Below, in pieces: positions 7,869-17,129 of a DNA stretch of 35,817 bases (its first letter is position 1; every line of letters begins with the position of its first letter). The stretch lies in the NCBI GenBank assembly GCA_009928665.1, contig SACF01000044.1, forward strand, positions 1 to 35,817, given 5' to 3'. Position numbers and translations under genes: made by a program. This stretch comes from Alphaproteobacteria bacterium (GTDB lineage Bacteria; Bacteroidota; Bacteroidia; Bacteroidales; FEN-979). The notes beneath the pieces are model-generated. The model was not told where the DNA came from. It saw only the letters and a program-made list of their open reading frames with translations, and searched no databases.

Positions 7869-9355
7869 GGGTATGGTGTGTTATACATCGTGTCCATTTT
7901 CTGATGCATCTCTTCCCGGATCTCTTTACTCCAGGTATTGTGGCCGCCTTCGTCAAGGATTTGGATATCAGCCTTGATCCCCACCGAATCCAGGGTCTCT
8001 TTCAGGGTTTTTACCGGTTCATCGAGGAAAAAGGGGTCATCTCCCGCCACAACGATCGTGATCCGTCCATCCAGCTGCGTTTTCAGGGAGGCTCCCCGGG
8101 TAAGCAGGATCCGGTTGATGTCATATGCTTCCCACGACTTCAGGGCAGATGGAAGGATTGCTCCGGTTTCGCGGTCGAACATCTGATCGGGAGACCCGGT
8201 GGATGCGGTGTTGCCAAATACGGCCTCAAACGACTGGAACTGCCCTCCGTCGCCAAGCGCCTTCTCCAGGGTGATCCAGTCCCTGAGGCTAAAAATGAGG
8301 GAATCGGAATCAATCCCGTCACGCAGGGAACCCGCTTGATCGTAATAGAGACTGGCATCCGGGGAGTAGAGGTCGATATTCAGGAACCGGCTGAAATCCA
8401 CCGGATCGGGCGATGCCGCCCACGCCATTCCAAAGGTGTCGGGATAGTTGATCAACAGCCACAGCGCAGCCCAGGCTCCGGACGACTGGCCGGTCAGGAA
8501 CCGGGCGTCGCGACGGGGAACAGCCCGGTATTGCGCTTCAAACTCCGGCAAAAATTCAGTGACAAACGAGGTAGCTCTGGGACCGTTGTTCTTTGAATCG
8601 GCAAATACATGAAAGCCGTAGCGGCAATCCTGGTTGAGGAACACAACGATTTTCTCTTCTCCTACACCTGACATGCCATAACGCTTTTGCTGGAACGTGC
8701 CTTGTGTGACGGCCGTATGGATGGTTCCCCAACCGGGGAATACAAACATGGTTGGATAGTGCCTGAGACTATCGGTGAAGTAAGAGTCGGGGAGCAACAC
8801 TGCCGCCTCTATGAAAGTTGGTTTTCCGTAAAAACTACTCAGCAGAGGACTTTCCACCTCCAGCAGCCGGATGTTTGGTTTTTCCCGGAAGCCTCTTCCC
8901 CGGAGCATTTGCGTAATCGGAACCGTCACATAATTTGGTTTTCCCGTTTCTATCCTGGCGACGATCTTATCGCTGAAACAGGTTCCGTCGCGCACCAATA
9001 TGCTGCTCTCAGGGTGGGAATCCACTATGGCCCTGATGGCGATCCAGCCGGTCAGACTATCGGGGCAGGAGAGAAAGCAATCGCTGTTTTGCTGATTCAG
9101 GACAAGGGTCTCTCCCGGATGCCAGTTTTCGAAATCCCTGCCAAATGTGATAAATGGATGGAAGGGATCGGGCAGGTCGGGATCGGTGGCTGTGTCCTGA
9201 CTGACGAGCAGCAATATACGGCCTGACAGAGGACCATAGGTAAGTTCCTCCGTATAGGTGCAAACCAGGGAGATGTATGTTTGTGCCGGAATATTCCATG
9301 AAATGGAAATCAGCAGGATTAACAGGGTCCCTGCAAGAAATAAATGGTTCTTCAT
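7865..9355 (-). CDS. Secreted esterase-fold alpha/beta hydrolase (putative esterase family)
   Basis: This is a 496-residue protein with a signal peptide (about 1-24, ending NIPA before Q). The N-terminal about 180 residues are a beta-rich domain of unknown role. The rest is an alpha/beta-hydrolase of the esterase D/Fes type, with a YPTMFVFPGWG strand-loop and the nucleophile elbow G289-Q-S291-S-G293. It also has candidate acid residues (for example in VAGDDPFF) and a catalytic His472 in EGGHNTW near the end. Such enzymes cleave esters of sugars, phenolics or siderophores; the substrate is not apparent. No T9SS domain is present, so it is probably periplasmic or exported by Sec only. It overlaps the downstream M1 peptidase gene by 4 nt, and the two likely work on a common class of substrate. 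Confidence 0.85.
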   Translation of the reverse strand: MKNHLFLAGTLLILLISISWNIPAQTYISLVCTYTEELTYGPLSGRILLLVSQDTATDPDLPDPFHPFITFGRDFENWHPGETLVLNQQNSDCFLSCPDSLTGWIAIRAIVDSHPESSILVRDGTCFSDKIVARIETGKPNYVTVPITQMLRGRGFREKPNIRLLEVESPLLSSFYGKPTFIEAAVLLPDSYFTDSLRHYPTMFVFPGWGTIHTAVTQGTFQQKRYGMSGVGEEKIVVFLNQDCRYGFHVFADSKNNGPRATSFVTEFLPEFEAQYRAVPRRDARFLTGQSSGAWAALWLLINYPDTFGMAWAASPDPVDFSRFLNIDLYSPDASLYYDQAGSLRDGIDSDSLIFSLRDWITLEKALGDGGQFQSFEAVFGNTASTGSPDQMFDRETGAILPSALKSWEAYDINRILLTRGASLKTQLDGRITIVVAGDDPFFLDEPVKTLKETLDSVGIKADIQILDEGGHNTWSKEIREEMHQKMDTMYNTPYP

Positions 9356-9457
9356 TCTACTGATGTTAAAAATATTCCATTTGACGAAATATACGATAAA
9401 GAGTTGCCATGCAGTGGGTTTTTTCGGTGTATTTCCGTTTTTTCAAGACAATCTTTA

Positions 9458-9529
9458 CTATAAAACCTGCGGATAGCCCTGATGGCCCAATACCACAACG
9501 AAAAAAAGCAGGATCAACGTTTTTTTCAT
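9458..9529 (-). pseudogene. Micro-ORF: orphan signal peptide coupled to the permease gene
   Basis: The ATG at 9529 overlaps the permease stop (ATGA). The 23-codon frame begins MKKTLILLFFVVVLGHQG and ends with PQVL followed by TAG, so it is a near-complete Bacteroidota signal peptide with nothing after it. After the stop another frame remains open to about 9355. This looks like the stump of an exported-protein gene that lost its body, or a real short exported peptide. The following esterase has its own signal peptide, so the two are not a single gene. Confidence 0.45.
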
Positions 9530-11904
9530 TCCTGTAAAGCATGAGCAGGGTTGGTAAATGCATCTTTAAGGGTAACAGACAAGACAGTTCCCATTGCCAT
9601 CAGAAGAGTAATGAAAGCGCTATAGAGAAAAATGTCGATTCCAATGGATGTCCGGTAGACAAAATCACTCAGCCATTTTGACCCTAGCCAGATAACGACA
9701 GGCCATGCCAGAGCATTCGCCAGAATAACCGGCCAGGCGTATTCAAGGGTTATTCTGACCAAGATCTCCCTTACGCAGGCACCCTGTGTTTTCCGGATAG
9801 CAATCTCTTTTGTTCGTTGTTGGGTTAAAAATACCACGATACCAAATAACCCCAGGATCCCAATGAAAACCGACAGCAACGTAAAGCAAATCAGGATTTT
9901 TCCCATGCGGTGATCAGACCGGTACATGTTGTCGAAACTTTCTTCAATGAACTGGAATTCAACAGGAATACCCGGAACGAATTCATCCAGGAGCTTTTGA
10001 ATGGCGTTCATGGCCGCCCCGGTTTTCCCGTCAGCGATTTTGATATTGATATAATTGAACCGATCCGGATTCCATCCGAGCATGATCGGTTCCATGCCTG
10101 ATCGTAATGATTTGAAGTGAAAATCCTTTACAATGCCAATGATGCTGATCCTCTTTTCCTGAAAAACGGAATACGCAGCGTCTTCATGGGAAAGCCATTC
10201 ATTGAGAGGATCCGGCATCCCAATCTCTTTGGCCATTGTTTCGTTGATGATGCAATGGTAAATGGAATCGGATCCCTGGTATTGGTCAAAATTTCTTCCG
10301 GCCACCAACGGGATGCCATAGGTGTTGAGATAATCAGGATCCACACTGATAACCAGCGGATTAACTTCCTTTCCCCGGATAGTGAATCCTTCGTAATTCA
10401 GATCGCTTCCGGGGATGGTATAGGAATAGGAAACCGAATGGATTTCAGGATGTTGGAGCAGCCTCTCTTTGAAGGATGTTTGATTTTTTTTCAACTGGCC
10501 CGGAAGCCGGATGGTCAGAATATCTTCTGTATTAAATCCCATATCTTTTTCGCTGGTAAAGGCAAGTTGCCGGTATATCAGAATGGAACCGCTGATCAGG
10601 ACAACGGAGATGAAAAACTGAAACAGAATCAGCCCTTTTCTCGTCATCCATGATCTGTTTCCTTTTAGGATCTTTCCTTTTATCGCATGTATGGTGTCGA
10701 AGGAAGAGACGAACCAGGCAGGGTACAAGCCGGAAAATAGTCCGGTAATCAGGACAATTCCCAGCAATAGGGAGATGGTGTAGGGATTGTCAAAGAAAGT
10801 GATCTGCAGTTGTCGTCCAATGATCTGGTTGTATGCCGGAAGCAGGAGGATGGCTAAACTAACGCCAAGCATGGTTGATAGGAAACTGACTGACAGGGAT
10901 TTGGATAAAAACCGAATGAGGATGGTTTTTCGTTGGGCGCCTGCAATTTTTCTGATCCCAACCTCTTTGGCTTTGGAAAAGGCATGAGCCATGTTCAGGT
11001 TGTTGAAATTGATACACGCCAACAGCAGAATGAGGCAGGCAATGGCAATGAACAGAAGCACCTGATTATGGTTTCCGTGATAGGAGAAATCCACAACATT
11101 GCGTGTGAAGTAGATCTTTGTCAGGGGATTAAGAACAATGAAAAAGTCCCGGTTGGTTTCATCCCTGCGGAGGTCCGGAACCAATTCAACCATTTTCCCG
11201 AAAATCTGCTCTTCCATCAGAGAGGGAACCGACGACTTGTCGAGTTTCAGATAGGTGAGCCATTGCTGTGTATCGTAGGTATGAAGAATGGAAGGGTTGT
11301 ATTCTCCAAGGGTTGTCATAGAAAGCAATGCATCATATTCGATATGGGAATCTTTTCTCTTTTTGATCACCCCTTTAACAGTAAAGATGCTTTTTCCGGA
11401 TTGACTTCGCAGGGTAAGTCCTGTTGGATTGGTCTTTCCAAACACAGCGAAGGCCAGCTCCTCTGTAAGTACCATGCTGAACGGATCGGTTAACGCTTCT
11501 TTCGGGTTCCCATATAGCCAGGATTGTTCGAAAAAATCGAAAAATGTGGAATCGGCCAGGCATAACCTGGGAATGGTGAAATAATTCTCCTCGTTTTTTA
11601 CCAGAAATTGGTCCCAGAACTGCACCCTTAGTACGTGTTGGATTCCGGCCACGCTCTCCTTCAGATCAGGACCCAGGGCAGAGGTCTGAACAGCTCTCCG
11701 GCCCCTTTCCGGAAACTGGATTTCCAGCCTGAAGATCTGCTTTTTATCTGGAAAGGCCTGATCCATGGAAAGCTCCTGTTTCACATAGATCCCAATAAAC
11801 AAGCAAAATGTAATTCCAAGGGTAAGGCCCAACACATTGATCAGCAGGATTCCCCTGTTTCTGATGAATTCTCTGATGATGCTGAGCGACCTGTTATTGT
11901 TCAT
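9526..11904 (-). CDS. FtsX/MacB-type ABC transporter permease
   Basis: This 792-residue inner-membrane protein has the duplicated FtsX layout typical of Bacteroidota. TM1 (about 18-40) is followed by a large extracytoplasmic MacB_PCD-like domain, TM2-4 lie at about 279-396, and TM5 (about 425-448) is followed by a second extracytoplasmic domain. TM6-8 lie at about 668-778. Cytoplasmic loops carry the conserved AKEVGIRKIAGAQRKTI and TKEIAIRKTQGACVREIL segments that couple to the ATPase. MacB-like permeases do not transport through a channel but drive periplasmic export or lipoprotein/peptide release (mechanotransmission). No ATPase, HlyD or TolC partner gene is in the window, so the partner must be encoded elsewhere. 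It lies 29 nt downstream of a serine hydrolase gene, in the same direction. Confidence 0.92.
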   Translation of the reverse strand: MNNNRSLSIIREFIRNRGILLINVLGLTLGITFCLFIGIYVKQELSMDQAFPDKKQIFRLEIQFPERGRRAVQTSALGPDLKESVAGIQHVLRVQFWDQFLVKNEENYFTIPRLCLADSTFFDFFEQSWLYGNPKEALTDPFSMVLTEELAFAVFGKTNPTGLTLRSQSGKSIFTVKGVIKKRKDSHIEYDALLSMTTLGEYNPSILHTYDTQQWLTYLKLDKSSVPSLMEEQIFGKMVELVPDLRRDETNRDFFIVLNPLTKIYFTRNVVDFSYHGNHNQVLLFIAIACLILLLACINFNNLNMAHAFSKAKEVGIRKIAGAQRKTILIRFLSKSLSVSFLSTMLGVSLAILLLPAYNQIIGRQLQITFFDNPYTISLLLGIVLITGLFSGLYPAWFVSSFDTIHAIKGKILKGNRSWMTRKGLILFQFFISVVLISGSILIYRQLAFTSEKDMGFNTEDILTIRLPGQLKKNQTSFKERLLQHPEIHSVSYSYTIPGSDLNYEGFTIRGKEVNPLVISVDPDYLNTYGIPLVAGRNFDQYQGSDSIYHCIINETMAKEIGMPDPLNEWLSHEDAAYSVFQEKRISIIGIVKDFHFKSLRSGMEPIMLGWNPDRFNYINIKIADGKTGAAMNAIQKLLDEFVPGIPVEFQFIEESFDNMYRSDHRMGKILICFTLLSVFIGILGLFGIVVFLTQQRTKEIAIRKTQGACVREILVRITLEYAWPVILANALAWPVVIWLGSKWLSDFVYRTSIGIDIFLYSAFITLLMAMGTVLSVTLKDAFTNPAHALQE

Positions 11905-11933
11905 TCCTGATCAGTTTACATATGTAATATATA

Positions 11934-13748
11934 TCAATTTAAAACTGATGTTGATATTCTTTTAAGCAATATCTTCTCCAGGCCGGCATAATAATGTTGA
12001 AACCATTGCCTCATGCACTCCCTGTCGGTTACCAGCCGGCAGGCATGGTTCATCAGAATGATAAAGCCGGCTGTTTCATCACCGCTTTGTTTCATAATCA
12101 TGGCTGATGTATATCCCAATTGTCCTCCGATATGACCGCTGATTCCGTCTGAACAAACCGTCCAGCCCATACCCTGTCCTTCAACCGGGAAGATGTCAAT
12201 GGCTCCTCCGGACCCTCTGGCGGCGGCTTCATGCATCATCGACAGGGTCTCTTTCTTCAGCACCTGATATCCGTTTATACCCGTTCCATGTAACATATGG
12301 AAAGCCAGAAACCTGCTGATATCTTCAGCAGATGCCCATAACCCGCTTGCTCCGGGAGGTTGGTCATATAAGGGAAAATCAAGCCGGTTGTCTGAACGTC
12401 GTTTCTTCATATCCTCGGTTAACGGAACCTCCTGTTCCATGAATGAAAACGACTCCCCGGCTATCCGTTCTGTAGGTATTGCCTGAATGGCGGGATGATC
12501 ATCCTTTCGAAATCCTGAATGATCCATTCCCAGTGGAACGAAGATCTCGCGGGTCACAAATTCCCCGAAAGGAATTCCGCTAACCTGTTCAACCACCAGG
12601 GTAAGCAGGGTAAAACCGATATTGGAATAGCGAAGGTTCAGTGGCGGTTCTGCCCATACATCCTCTGTATAATGCTTTCCGCCCGGGGTGACCAATTCCC
12701 TGAAAAAATCGATCCTGTCGGGGGTTTCGTTGAACCCGGGCAACGGAAACCCGATACTGTCACTGAACGAAAGCAACTGCTTGTCGCTGAACAGAAAGAG
12801 CCGGTCAAATTCAGGGGTCTCTTTGGCCAGCCCCGACTGATGGGTGAGAAGCATCCGGAGGGTGATAGGAGTTTCGGGCGCCAGCGGATTCCGTAACGGG
12901 AAGGGAAGGTATCGGGAAACATCATCATCCAAACTGAGTTTACCCGATTCAGCCAGTCGGAGGATCGTCGTTGCCGTAAATGGTTTGGAAATGGAACCGA
13001 TGCGGTAGGCGGTATTCAATCCGGCGACCCCATTGATGTTTTTTACCCATCTGATCTCGCCGTTTTCCAGAAATGCTACGGATATTGAAGGGACGCCTCC
13101 GGTCAGAACCATCCTTCTGAGTAGGGAATCAACCTCCGGATCGACTTGACCATTGCTTGTTTCGGTGAGAACCGGAGCAGGATACGAAGGATTACAGGAT
13201 TCAAGGTTTATAAAAGGAATTCCAGCTTTCACCCCTGTTTCAGCATACATACGTGATAGTATGATCGGCTTCGGATAAAAACCCATCCGGCCTTCCGAAC
13301 CCTCAGCATGCATGATCATCAGTGTATTCCCGTCGGCTGAGAGCCAGTGCTTTTCCTCTATCGTTAACAGTACTTTCTTCCCTTTCCGGAATTGCTGGTG
13401 CGAAAACCGGAGCGCAAGTGTGTCTCCAATATACCGGGCAGAACAGGGAACCGGATTGCCTTTCTGATCGGTATAAGATCCTTCCCGTCCGTCAGGGATC
13501 ATTTTTTTCATTGTTTTCAACGAATCCCCTGATGGCTGTGGGACTGAAGTAAGGTAAACTAGCGTGTCCCCATGATGACTGATCGATAAGCAGTACGCCG
13601 GGAGCCCGGGAATTCCTGTCCGGCCGACATCAACAATCCAGCTGCCCGAATAGCCTGATGATTGGGTTTGAGCAAGGAGGGATCCCGTCATAAACACTAT
13701 CCCGAGGACAGATCTGATGAAAGGACAAAGTGGTAAATTAACATCCAT
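11934..13748 (-). CDS. Secreted serine hydrolase, class C beta-lactamase/PBP-like, with N-terminal beta domain
   Basis: This 604-residue protein has a signal peptide (hydrophobic segment about 8-26 ending LLAQ). Residues about 33-180 form a beta-rich lipocalin-like domain (SGSWIVDVG...). Residues about 205-560 are a beta-lactamase-fold domain with all three motifs: S252-I-S-K255 (nucleophile and base), Y374-S-N376, and H539-I-G-G542 in place of KTG. This family includes esterases, D-aminopeptidases and D,D-peptidases, so resistance to beta-lactams should not be assumed. The first 52 nt overlap the end of the upstream serine hydrolase gene in another frame. An ATG further in would lose the signal peptide, which supports the overlapping start. 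It is probably in an operon with the permease downstream. Confidence 0.9.
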   Translation of the reverse strand: MDVNLPLCPFIRSVLGIVFMTGSLLAQTQSSGYSGSWIVDVGRTGIPGLPAYCLSISHHGDTLVYLTSVPQPSGDSLKTMKKMIPDGREGSYTDQKGNPVPCSARYIGDTLALRFSHQQFRKGKKVLLTIEEKHWLSADGNTLMIMHAEGSEGRMGFYPKPIILSRMYAETGVKAGIPFINLESCNPSYPAPVLTETSNGQVDPEVDSLLRRMVLTGGVPSISVAFLENGEIRWVKNINGVAGLNTAYRIGSISKPFTATTILRLAESGKLSLDDDVSRYLPFPLRNPLAPETPITLRMLLTHQSGLAKETPEFDRLFLFSDKQLLSFSDSIGFPLPGFNETPDRIDFFRELVTPGGKHYTEDVWAEPPLNLRYSNIGFTLLTLVVEQVSGIPFGEFVTREIFVPLGMDHSGFRKDDHPAIQAIPTERIAGESFSFMEQEVPLTEDMKKRRSDNRLDFPLYDQPPGASGLWASAEDISRFLAFHMLHGTGINGYQVLKKETLSMMHEAAARGSGGAIDIFPVEGQGMGWTVCSDGISGHIGGQLGYTSAMIMKQSGDETAGFIILMNHACRLVTDRECMRQWFQHYYAGLEKILLKRISTSVLN

Positions 13749-15571
13749 GGTTCTTGATAATAGATTGTTTTTTGTACTGGTAATCCGGATGAATTTGTTT
13801 CCGAAAAACCGGTCGGTTTCTTTTGCAAACCGGCTTTATACATTTTTTCCAGAGAAATGTTCCTGTACATCGGCCTCTCCTGCGAGAAGTCGATCACCTC
13901 TCCGTTCTGCCACGTATTGACCTGGTAAAAGATACCCGGGGCGACCTCCTCCAACCGGACATCATTGAAAAAGAGACCTTCCTTCCTCAAATCAATGCAT
14001 ATTGTATCCACTGGCTCTCCCCATCTTCTCATGATATATCGCCCCGTATATTTCATATATCCCGTATCCCGGAATTTCGTTGCGCTTTGTGGGCTGACCT
14101 TGTTGTAAACGAACCCTCTTTTCATGCTGGTGGCATAATCTGCCTGCCCGGTAACGCCAGGATGGAACCGGATGATGTTCGGTTCTCCGTTTTCCGGGTA
14201 AAAGTATCCTGCCTGCGGGCTGAAAAAGAAAAAAGGATAATCAGTGTTTTTCTCCATGGATATGCCGTAATTGCCCTGACTTCCGGTAAGCCGGAAAACA
14301 CCGTAATCTCCCAGGCAAGCTGAATCAGGAATGCACGGTTCGGATCCCCGGATGATTGATTCCATGGTAGTATTTCTCTTCAAAACTATTTTCCGGGAAG
14401 TGAACAGCAGCGTCATCAGGGTATCGGCCAGCTCCAGAGGGTCGGCATCCCAGGAATTGGTGAGGATCACAATCCCGCAGCCTTGTTCCGGAAACCATTC
14501 CATTACAGAGCTGAACCCGGTTCCTCCGCCTGTATGCAGCATCCGGCACGACCGGAAATATTCATTGCCGAACGCATGCCAGCAATTGATCCCCAGCCCG
14601 TACCCATTGAGCTGGCCGGCCTCTTTTCCCTGAATCAGATACATTTCCTTGATATATTTGAAATCCGACTCAGCGACACTCCTGTCAGAGAAAACTTTCA
14701 GGTGATTCAGGATGAACTTAGCCAGGTCGTCCGCTGTTGAGCAAACTGCTCCGCCTCCGTAGAGCGGTATAAAGACCGGAGGCGGATTGTGATACCTTCG
14801 GGTATGGCCGGCCGCCCGGTTGGAATCCGCAAAAACTTCAGCCGGATCTACTGTCGTGCGCATCATCCCGAGTGGTACGAACAACAGTTCCCTGGCGCAT
14901 TCTTCATAAGGTTTCTTCATGACACGCTGCAGAATATAAGCGGCGAGATCAAATCCGCTTCCGGAATAATCGTTTCGCTGGCCGACCGGGTGTTTCAGCC
15001 AGGTACCGTTCAGGCTTTGGATGTGCTCCTCCAGGGAACAATTCACGCCGTCCCAGTTGTTTCCAAGAGGCGCTTCATGAGGAAGCCCCGACCGGTGAGA
15101 CAGCAGGTGACGGAGTGTGATCTTCCGTTCGGGAAAGGGTTCGTAATGGCTATTGAAATGGATTTCCGGAAGATAGGTGATGATGGGTGTGTCCAGCGCC
15201 AGGATTCCTGCCTGAACTGCATTCAGGAGGATGGTCGCCGTGAGTGGCTTGGTGCAGGATGCAATGCCAAACATGGTTTCGGGATCGACAGGATTATTAT
15301 TTAAAGTATCCCGGACTCCCAATGAACAGGACCAGAGAACTCCTGAGGTGTCAACCATTGCAAGAGACAGGCCCGGAATCCTTTCATGCCGCATATAGTC
15401 TCTGACGATGCCGGAATATTTCACGCGATAAACGGAATCCTTACCGGCAGATTTCCCGGATAAGTCCGGCGGAATTGCCGCCGCCAGTGCAGAAAACTGA
15501 AAGTCCGGCGTTATTAACCCGGATGCAAGGATGAAGACCAGCCTGAGATGGTTCCGGATCCTGTTTTTCAT
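13697..15571 (-). CDS. Secreted serine hydrolase, class C beta-lactamase/PBP-like
   Basis: This 624-residue protein has a signal peptide (about 1-31, LASGLITPDFQFSALAA). The beta-lactamase-fold domain spans about 45-410. The motifs are S105-C-T-K108, Y202-S-G204 (Gly where Asn is usual) and H346-T-G-G349. The C-terminal about 200 residues are a beta-rich accessory domain like those following many Bacteroidota members of this family. It is a D,D-peptidase-, D-aminopeptidase- or esterase-like enzyme acting outside the cytoplasm; its exact substrate is unknown. Its ATG overlaps the stop of a 26-codon micro-ORF (ATGA at 15568-15571). Its 3' end overlaps the next serine hydrolase gene by 52 nt, so the two are likely a tandem duplicate pair expressed together, though strongly diverged. 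Confidence 0.9.
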   Translation of the reverse strand: MKNRIRNHLRLVFILASGLITPDFQFSALAAAIPPDLSGKSAGKDSVYRVKYSGIVRDYMRHERIPGLSLAMVDTSGVLWSCSLGVRDTLNNNPVDPETMFGIASCTKPLTATILLNAVQAGILALDTPIITYLPEIHFNSHYEPFPERKITLRHLLSHRSGLPHEAPLGNNWDGVNCSLEEHIQSLNGTWLKHPVGQRNDYSGSGFDLAAYILQRVMKKPYEECARELLFVPLGMMRTTVDPAEVFADSNRAAGHTRRYHNPPPVFIPLYGGGAVCSTADDLAKFILNHLKVFSDRSVAESDFKYIKEMYLIQGKEAGQLNGYGLGINCWHAFGNEYFRSCRMLHTGGGTGFSSVMEWFPEQGCGIVILTNSWDADPLELADTLMTLLFTSRKIVLKRNTTMESIIRGSEPCIPDSACLGDYGVFRLTGSQGNYGISMEKNTDYPFFFFSPQAGYFYPENGEPNIIRFHPGVTGQADYATSMKRGFVYNKVSPQSATKFRDTGYMKYTGRYIMRRWGEPVDTICIDLRKEGLFFNDVRLEEVAPGIFYQVNTWQNGEVIDFSQERPMYRNISLEKMYKAGLQKKPTGFSETNSSGLPVQKTIYYQEPWMLIYHFVLSSDLSSG

Positions 15572-15648
15572 TCTGAGCTGATCTTTGTAAACAGGAGATT
15601 TCTGAATCCCGGAAAAAAGAGGGCTAATATCAATGGTTTGCTGATCAT
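15568..15648 (-). CDS. Micro-ORF overlapping the serine hydrolase start
   Basis: A 26-codon frame starts at ATG 15648, 4 nt after the stop of the FG-GAP gene. It begins MISKPLILALFFPGF and ends with a TGA that shares ATGA with the start of the serine hydrolase. It could be a coupling leader peptide that carries ribosomes across the 81-nt gap, or the stump of an exported protein. The evidence is position and hydrophobic composition only. Confidence 0.3.
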   Translation of the reverse strand: MISKPLILALFFPGFRNLLFTKISSE

Positions 15649-15652
15649 TTTT

Positions 15653-17062
15653 TCAATTTGCATGATTAAAGAGGATTCTATGCATCCTTTCCGAATCATT
15701 GCTGAGCATTACGACATAATACAATCCATGGGAAAAGCCGTCAAGGGTTTTCATCACCCGATGCTCTCCCTGACCGTACAATCCCCCGGCCAGCAACCCG
15801 ACCATCCGCATGGATACGTCGTACAGGATCAGTTTCACCCGGGACTCCTCTTTCAATGTGAAGAATATGGTCACATCCCGGATGACCGGATTGGGATAAA
15901 CATGCAGGTTGTCAATGGTATTTACAGGAAGAATCACTTCCCCGGTTGATGGAGAGGACTGGTTCATATAGAGCTTTGTCGTGCCGCTGTTGAATGCGCT
16001 GTTGCCCGCGACCACATCGATATCGCCATCGAGATCCACATCCTCCGGCGTAATGCTCCAGCATTGGTCTCCGGGGAAGATCACACCGGCGGAATCAAAA
16101 TTCATGCTCCCGTCGTTCACCCACAGATAACAGGGACGCTCAGGGTGGAACGTTATCACGTCGGGATCCGTATCCATATCCGCATCCAGCACTGTCAGAC
16201 CGTACCCTGAACCGAAAACGGAACCGGAAGGTGAGAATATGCCTGTCCCGTCGTTGAGCCATATACTGTTCCCGAAAATGCTGTTTGTGAGGATCAGATC
16301 GGGATCGGAATCATCATCGAGGTCGTAAAACAGCCCGTGACCATCTCCTTCTGCAAAACCGATTGCCTGTCCGGTGTCGGTGAAATAGCCGGTTCCGTCG
16401 TTCAGCAGGATCCTGTCGGGTTGATACTGATACTCCAGGTAAACATCCGGATCACCGTCTCCGTCGACATCGGCCACGCTCATGAAATAGGTTGTCGTAT
16501 CACCGATTTCCCGCAATTCGGTAAAAAATCCCGATCCGTTGTTTATCCATAGGAAATTGGTATGCAGATTGCGTGCGACCAGGGCATCGGGATCCCCGTC
16601 GCCATCCATATCCTCCAGGATCAACTGAACGCTGAAGTCCATCGCTCCGCCCAGGTTCTGGCCACTGTTGGTAAAATTGCCTATACCGTCGTTGAAGTAA
16701 ACTTTATCTGTTGCCATGGTCGAAACCAGGAAGAGATCCAGGTCTCCATCTCCATCAACATCAGCCAGCTCGCCGCCATGGTTCGTTCCATTGCCGAACG
16801 TCTGTCCGGTCGAGGTGAAATTTCCGTTGCCCTCATTCTTCCAGAGCCGGCTCTGACCCTGGAAATTCACTACGATCCCGTCGAGGGTGCCGTTATTGTC
16901 CACATCACCGAAAGCCACCCCGAAACATTCGGAGGAGCCGAGGGTTTGATGGAGCAGAAACAGAGAATCCTGGTTTGATATGGAATGTGAAAAGAGGGCA
17001 TGAGGAAATGACCACATGAAAAATAGACAGATCGGATAAATCATTGACCAATAACGCATCAT
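15653..17062 (-). CDS. Secreted T9SS FG-GAP/VCBS-repeat protein
   Basis: This 469-residue exported protein has a signal peptide at about 1-25. Residues about 40-375 consist of roughly seven FG-GAP/VCBS repeats, each with a DxDxDGDxD calcium-binding loop (VDGDGDLDLFLVS, MDGDGDPDALVA, VDLDGDIDVVAG) followed by a W-x-N-(D/N)-G strand (KNEGNGNF, FNDGIGNF, LNDGTGYF). This predicts a seven-bladed, calcium-stabilised propeller like integrin alpha heads. The C-terminus from about 385 (LHVYPNPVIRDVTIFF) is a T9SS sorting domain. The likely role is adhesion or surface binding. It lies between two serine hydrolase genes on the same strand and is 67 nt from the upstream one. Confidence 0.92.
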   Translation of the reverse strand: MMRYWSMIYPICLFFMWSFPHALFSHSISNQDSLFLLHQTLGSSECFGVAFGDVDNNGTLDGIVVNFQGQSRLWKNEGNGNFTSTGQTFGNGTNHGGELADVDGDGDLDLFLVSTMATDKVYFNDGIGNFTNSGQNLGGAMDFSVQLILEDMDGDGDPDALVARNLHTNFLWINNGSGFFTELREIGDTTTYFMSVADVDGDGDPDVYLEYQYQPDRILLNDGTGYFTDTGQAIGFAEGDGHGLFYDLDDDSDPDLILTNSIFGNSIWLNDGTGIFSPSGSVFGSGYGLTVLDADMDTDPDVITFHPERPCYLWVNDGSMNFDSAGVIFPGDQCWSITPEDVDLDGDIDVVAGNSAFNSGTTKLYMNQSSPSTGEVILPVNTIDNLHVYPNPVIRDVTIFFTLKEESRVKLILYDVSMRMVGLLAGGLYGQGEHRVMKTLDGFSHGLYYVVMLSNDSERMHRILFNHAN

Positions 17063-17129
17063 AGGTATTTTGTTTCATTTATTTTTCGGTTAATACCATC
17101 GAATCAGTTCATATTTAAAACAGGTTATA

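Noticed and set aside
7904..8596. Plus-strand open frame of 230 codons inside the esterase gene
   Set aside because: It is antisense to a gene with signal peptide, nucleophile elbow and family match; the translated product has no recognisable features.
10117..10653. Plus-strand open frame of 178 codons inside the permease gene
   Set aside because: Antisense shadow of a conserved permease; no signal, motif or promoter.
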